Assembly (NCBI GenBank): GCA_021161885.1 | Contig: JAGGZS010000176.1 | Coordinates: 1-6,637 of the forward strand | Source: a bacterium | Lineage (GTDB): Bacteria > Auribacterota > Auribacteria > Auribacterales > Auribacteraceae | Reading direction: 5' to 3' | Length of the DNA stretch: 6,637 nt | Shown here: one piece after another, positions 5,087-6,637 of the stretch | How positions within the stretch are numbered: the stretch's first letter is position 1 | Layout of the letters: each line of letters opens with the position of its first letter | The notes under the pieces: generated by a model | Told to the model about the DNA's origin: nothing | Databases searched by the model: none | The model's input: only the letters and a program-made list of their open reading frames with translations | Program-made: the position numbers and the translations under genes

Positions 5087-5093
5087 AGGAGGT
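5086..5093 (+). promoter_or_regulatory. Consensus Shine-Dalgarno for the superoxide reductase, overlapping the previous stop
   Basis: AAGGAGGT is a full anti-16S match. Its first A is the last base of the reductase stop codon (5084-5086), and it lies 5 nt before a TTG start at 5099. The strong site compensates for the non-ATG start and suggests coupled translation of the two genes. Confidence 0.8.
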
Positions 5094-5098
5094 ACAAC

Positions 5099-5494
5099 TT
5101 GTCATCATTAAAAGAATTATATCAAACAGGAGATTGGGCAAACGAAAAACACGTTCCCGCAATTGACGCGCCGGATACAATCAAAAAAGGCGATGTTCTA
5201 ACTGTAACCGTAAGTGTCGGTAAAGAGATAGCTCATCCGAATACTACCGAACACCATATCAGCTGGATAAATATTTATTTTCAGCCTGCCGGCGAAAAGT
5301 TTCCTGTGGAAATCGGCAAATACTCTTTCGATTCACACGGCGCTTCGGCTAAAGGCGGCAATACAAGCGCCATTTACACCGATCCATCGGTTACAATAAA
5401 CATAAAAACCGAAAAATCAGGCACTATTTTAGCGTCTTCATACTGCAATGTTCATGGGCTCTGGACAAAAAGTAAAGACATAACCGTTTCGTAA
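5099..5494 (+). CDS. sor: Superoxide reductase, class II (neelaredoxin type), TTG start
   Basis: 131 residues. It reduces superoxide to hydrogen peroxide at a single Fe(His)4(Cys) centre, in the cytoplasm. The ligands are H18 (in EKHVP, with E16 and the catalytic K17), H46 and H52 (HPNTTEHHI), and C116 and H119 (CNVHGLW). The spacings H46-H52 (6), H52-C116 (64) and C116-H119 (3) equal those of the Pyrococcus enzyme. The N-terminal desulforedoxin FeCys4 domain of class I desulfoferrodoxins is absent, so electrons must come from outside, most likely the operon's rubredoxin. No ATG lies near the N-terminus; TTG at 5099 is chosen because of the perfect ribosome site 5 nt upstream. It produces peroxide, which makes the apparent damage to the nearby rubrerythrin notable. 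Confidence 0.95.
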   Translation: MSSLKELYQTGDWANEKHVPAIDAPDTIKKGDVLTVTVSVGKEIAHPNTTEHHISWINIYFQPAGEKFPVEIGKYSFDSHGASAKGGNTSAIYTDPSVTINIKTEKSGTILASSYCNVHGLWTKSKDITVS

Positions 5495-5524
5495 AACCGA
5501 TTATTTAGAAATGGAGTTTTTAAT

Positions 5525-6034
5525 ATGGACAAAAAACTGCTTGAAGAATTTAATAAACAAATAACACGTGAATTTTATTCATCTTATTTATATCTGGGTA
5601 TGGTTACATACTTTGAGGAAATAGGGCTTAACGGATTGTCAACATGGATGAGAATGCAGACACAGGAAGAACTTATGCACGCAATGAAAATGTTCGATTA
5701 TGTCTGCGAAAGAGGATGTACTGTAAGTTTAGACACTATCGATAAACCGGATACAAAATATGATTCCGTTCAACATGTTTTCGCGGAAACTTTAAAACAC
5801 GAACAACAGGTTACATCTTGGATTAACAACCTGTATGCCGTAGCGCGCAACGTAAACGACAATGCGGCTTTAGGGTTTCTACAATGGTTTATTAACGAGC
5901 AAGTCGAAGAAGAAAAAAATGTATCCGACATTTTAGCCAAACTAAAATACGTCGAGAACAGACCTGCGGGTATTTTGTTTCTTGATAAAGAGCTCGGTTC
6001 ACGCCCTGCCCCTACTCCGCCTGCGGCGCAGTAA
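5525..6034 (+). CDS. ftnA: Non-heme bacterial ferritin (FtnA type)
   Basis: 169 residues, forming the 24-subunit iron storage shell in the cytoplasm and oxidising Fe(II) at a ferroxidase centre. All centre residues of E. coli FtnA are present, each one position earlier: E16, E49, H52, E93 and Q126 for sites A and B, and E48, E125 and E129 for the third site. There is no heme-ligand Met typical of bacterioferritin in an obvious place. The chain ends in a Pro/Ala-rich tail (RPAPTPPAAQ). GGAG at 5513-5516, 8 nt before ATG, is the ribosome site. It starts 30 nt after the superoxide reductase stop and is the last gene before the terminator. Its place in the operon suggests Fe(II) removal to limit reaction with the peroxide made by superoxide reductase. 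Confidence 0.95.
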   Translation: MDKKLLEEFNKQITREFYSSYLYLGMVTYFEEIGLNGLSTWMRMQTQEELMHAMKMFDYVCERGCTVSLDTIDKPDTKYDSVQHVFAETLKHEQQVTSWINNLYAVARNVNDNAALGFLQWFINEQVEEEKNVSDILAKLKYVENRPAGILFLDKELGSRPAPTPPAAQ

Positions 6035-6056
6035 TTTTTTTTCATAATATAAAATT

Positions 6057-6095
6057 AAAACGGTGCGTAACTTTTTGTTGCGCGCCGTTTTTTTT
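6057..6095 (+). terminator. Strong intrinsic terminator after the ferritin gene
   Basis: The left arm 6057-6071 (AAAACGGTGCGTAAC) pairs with the right arm 6077-6091 (GTTGCGCGCCGTTTT) as a 15-bp stem with two G-U pairs and a TTTTT loop. The T-run continues to 6095, eight T in all from 6088. It begins 22 nt after the ferritin stop and closes the operon. Confidence 0.92.
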
Positions 6096-6125
6096 ATGTC
6101 AAAAAAATAATAATTGTTTTATAAT
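6096..6125 (+). promoter_or_regulatory. Promoter candidate for the ATPase gene
   Basis: A perfect TATAAT at 6120-6125 has ATGTCA at 6096-6101 (four of six matches to TTGACA) 18 bp upstream, directly after the terminator. Transcription would start near 6132, giving a leader of about 48 nt. The position after a terminator and before a new gene supports it. Confidence 0.5.
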
Positions 6126-6179
6126 GGACACTTAGTTATAAAAATAATAAATGACCTATTTATTTTGAGAATTTTACTT

Positions 6180-6637
6180 ATGGAAACAAATTTTATCATT
6201 AAACCAGATTGGGATCAAAATATAAATCCCCCGACAAATGAAAAAGAAACAGGTCATTTCTGCGGCAGAGAAAAAGAATTAAATCTTCTTGTTAATGAAC
6301 TTAAAAGACGCAAAAACGCCTCCATTCTCATCTCTGGTCATAGAGGGGTAGGAAAAACATCTTTTGTTTATAAAGCATTATGGGAACTAAAAAATAAAAA
6401 AGAACCAATATTTGTTTTATTAAATGCTTCCCAATTAGAACTCTTATCAAAAAAATATAATAAAAATGATGAAACAAACGGCAACAATATAGATTTAGAT
6501 AAAATTTTAGAAAATCTAATACGCCGATTGTATTCCGCTACAAAAACATCAAAAGCCTTAAAAGAAAATATAAAAGAAAAAATTGCTCTACTTTATTATA
6601 AAGCTGTTGCCTCCAATTATAGCGAGACATTTAAAAA
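6180..6637 (+). CDS. P-loop ATPase, N-terminal part only (runs off the window)
   Basis: ATG at 6180 opens a frame without stop to the window end (152 codons). Residues 27-34 read FCGREKEL, the F-x-GREkEL lead-in seen in AAA/ORC-like and STAND ATPases, followed by the Walker A loop GHRGVGKTS at 53-61, preceded by a beta-strand (SILIS). A further strand, PIFVLLNAS, and a Lys/Asn-rich helical stretch follow. Walker B and later motifs lie beyond the window. The ribosome site is weak (TGAGA around 6166-6170). The codon choice looks more A-rich than the preceding operon. Members of this broad class serve as regulators, archaeal-type ATPases, or parts of mobile or defence loci; the sequence here cannot decide. 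It has its own promoter and follows a terminator, so it is not part of the oxidative stress operon. Confidence 0.8.
   Translation, partial: METNFIIKPDWDQNINPPTNEKETGHFCGREKELNLLVNELKRRKNASILISGHRGVGKTSFVYKALWELKNKKEPIFVLLNASQLELLSKKYNKNDETNGNNIDLDKILENLIRRLYSATKTSKALKENIKEKIALLYYKAVASNYSETFK

Overview
This window reads as a stretch of chromosome from an AT-rich, strictly anaerobic or air-sensitive bacterium. Almost every recognisable product deals with oxygen, superoxide, peroxide, nitric oxide or iron: a class I hybrid cluster protein, a rubrerythrin relative, a rubredoxin, a flavodiiron protein, a flavin reductase, a class II superoxide reductase and a ferritin. A lipoprotein signal and a secreted Cys-rich protein fit a diderm with an active periplasm. 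The taxon cannot be fixed from sequence alone; an AT-rich anaerobe such as an Elusimicrobiota/Endomicrobium-like lineage would fit, but that is a guess.

Layout, all genes on the + strand. 1-87: tail of an upstream reading frame cut by the window edge. 88-208: AT-rich leader with an extended -10 and an inverted repeat. 209-1825: hcp, with all seven hybrid-cluster ligands. 1941-2069: a 42-residue Cys-rich lipoprotein too short for ordinary gene calling. 2233-2514: a secreted protein with three CxxCGxxKGSxxCC-type repeats. 2540-2586: a perfect 21-bp hairpin. 2605-2955: a shortened rubrerythrin with half the usual four-helix domain and one rubredoxin Cys missing. 3012-6034: a tight five-gene unit (rubredoxin, flavodiiron protein, FAD/NAD(P) reductase, superoxide reductase, ferritin), probably read from a promoter inside the rubrerythrin 3' end and closed by a strong intrinsic terminator at 6057-6095. 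6180 to the window end: the N-terminal part of a P-loop ATPase with its own promoter, apparently unrelated to the stress genes.

Likely joint function (inference): the NAD(P)H-type flavin reductase feeds electrons to the small rubredoxin, which passes them to the flavodiiron protein (O2 to water and/or NO to N2O) and to the superoxide reductase (superoxide to peroxide). Ferritin stores iron and removes Fe(II) that would react with peroxide. Hcp handles NO or other reactive nitrogen species upstream. The rubrerythrin, which would normally remove the peroxide, looks damaged or radically reduced. That, together with the two uncharacterised Cys-rich exported proteins beside it, is the most interesting part of the window.
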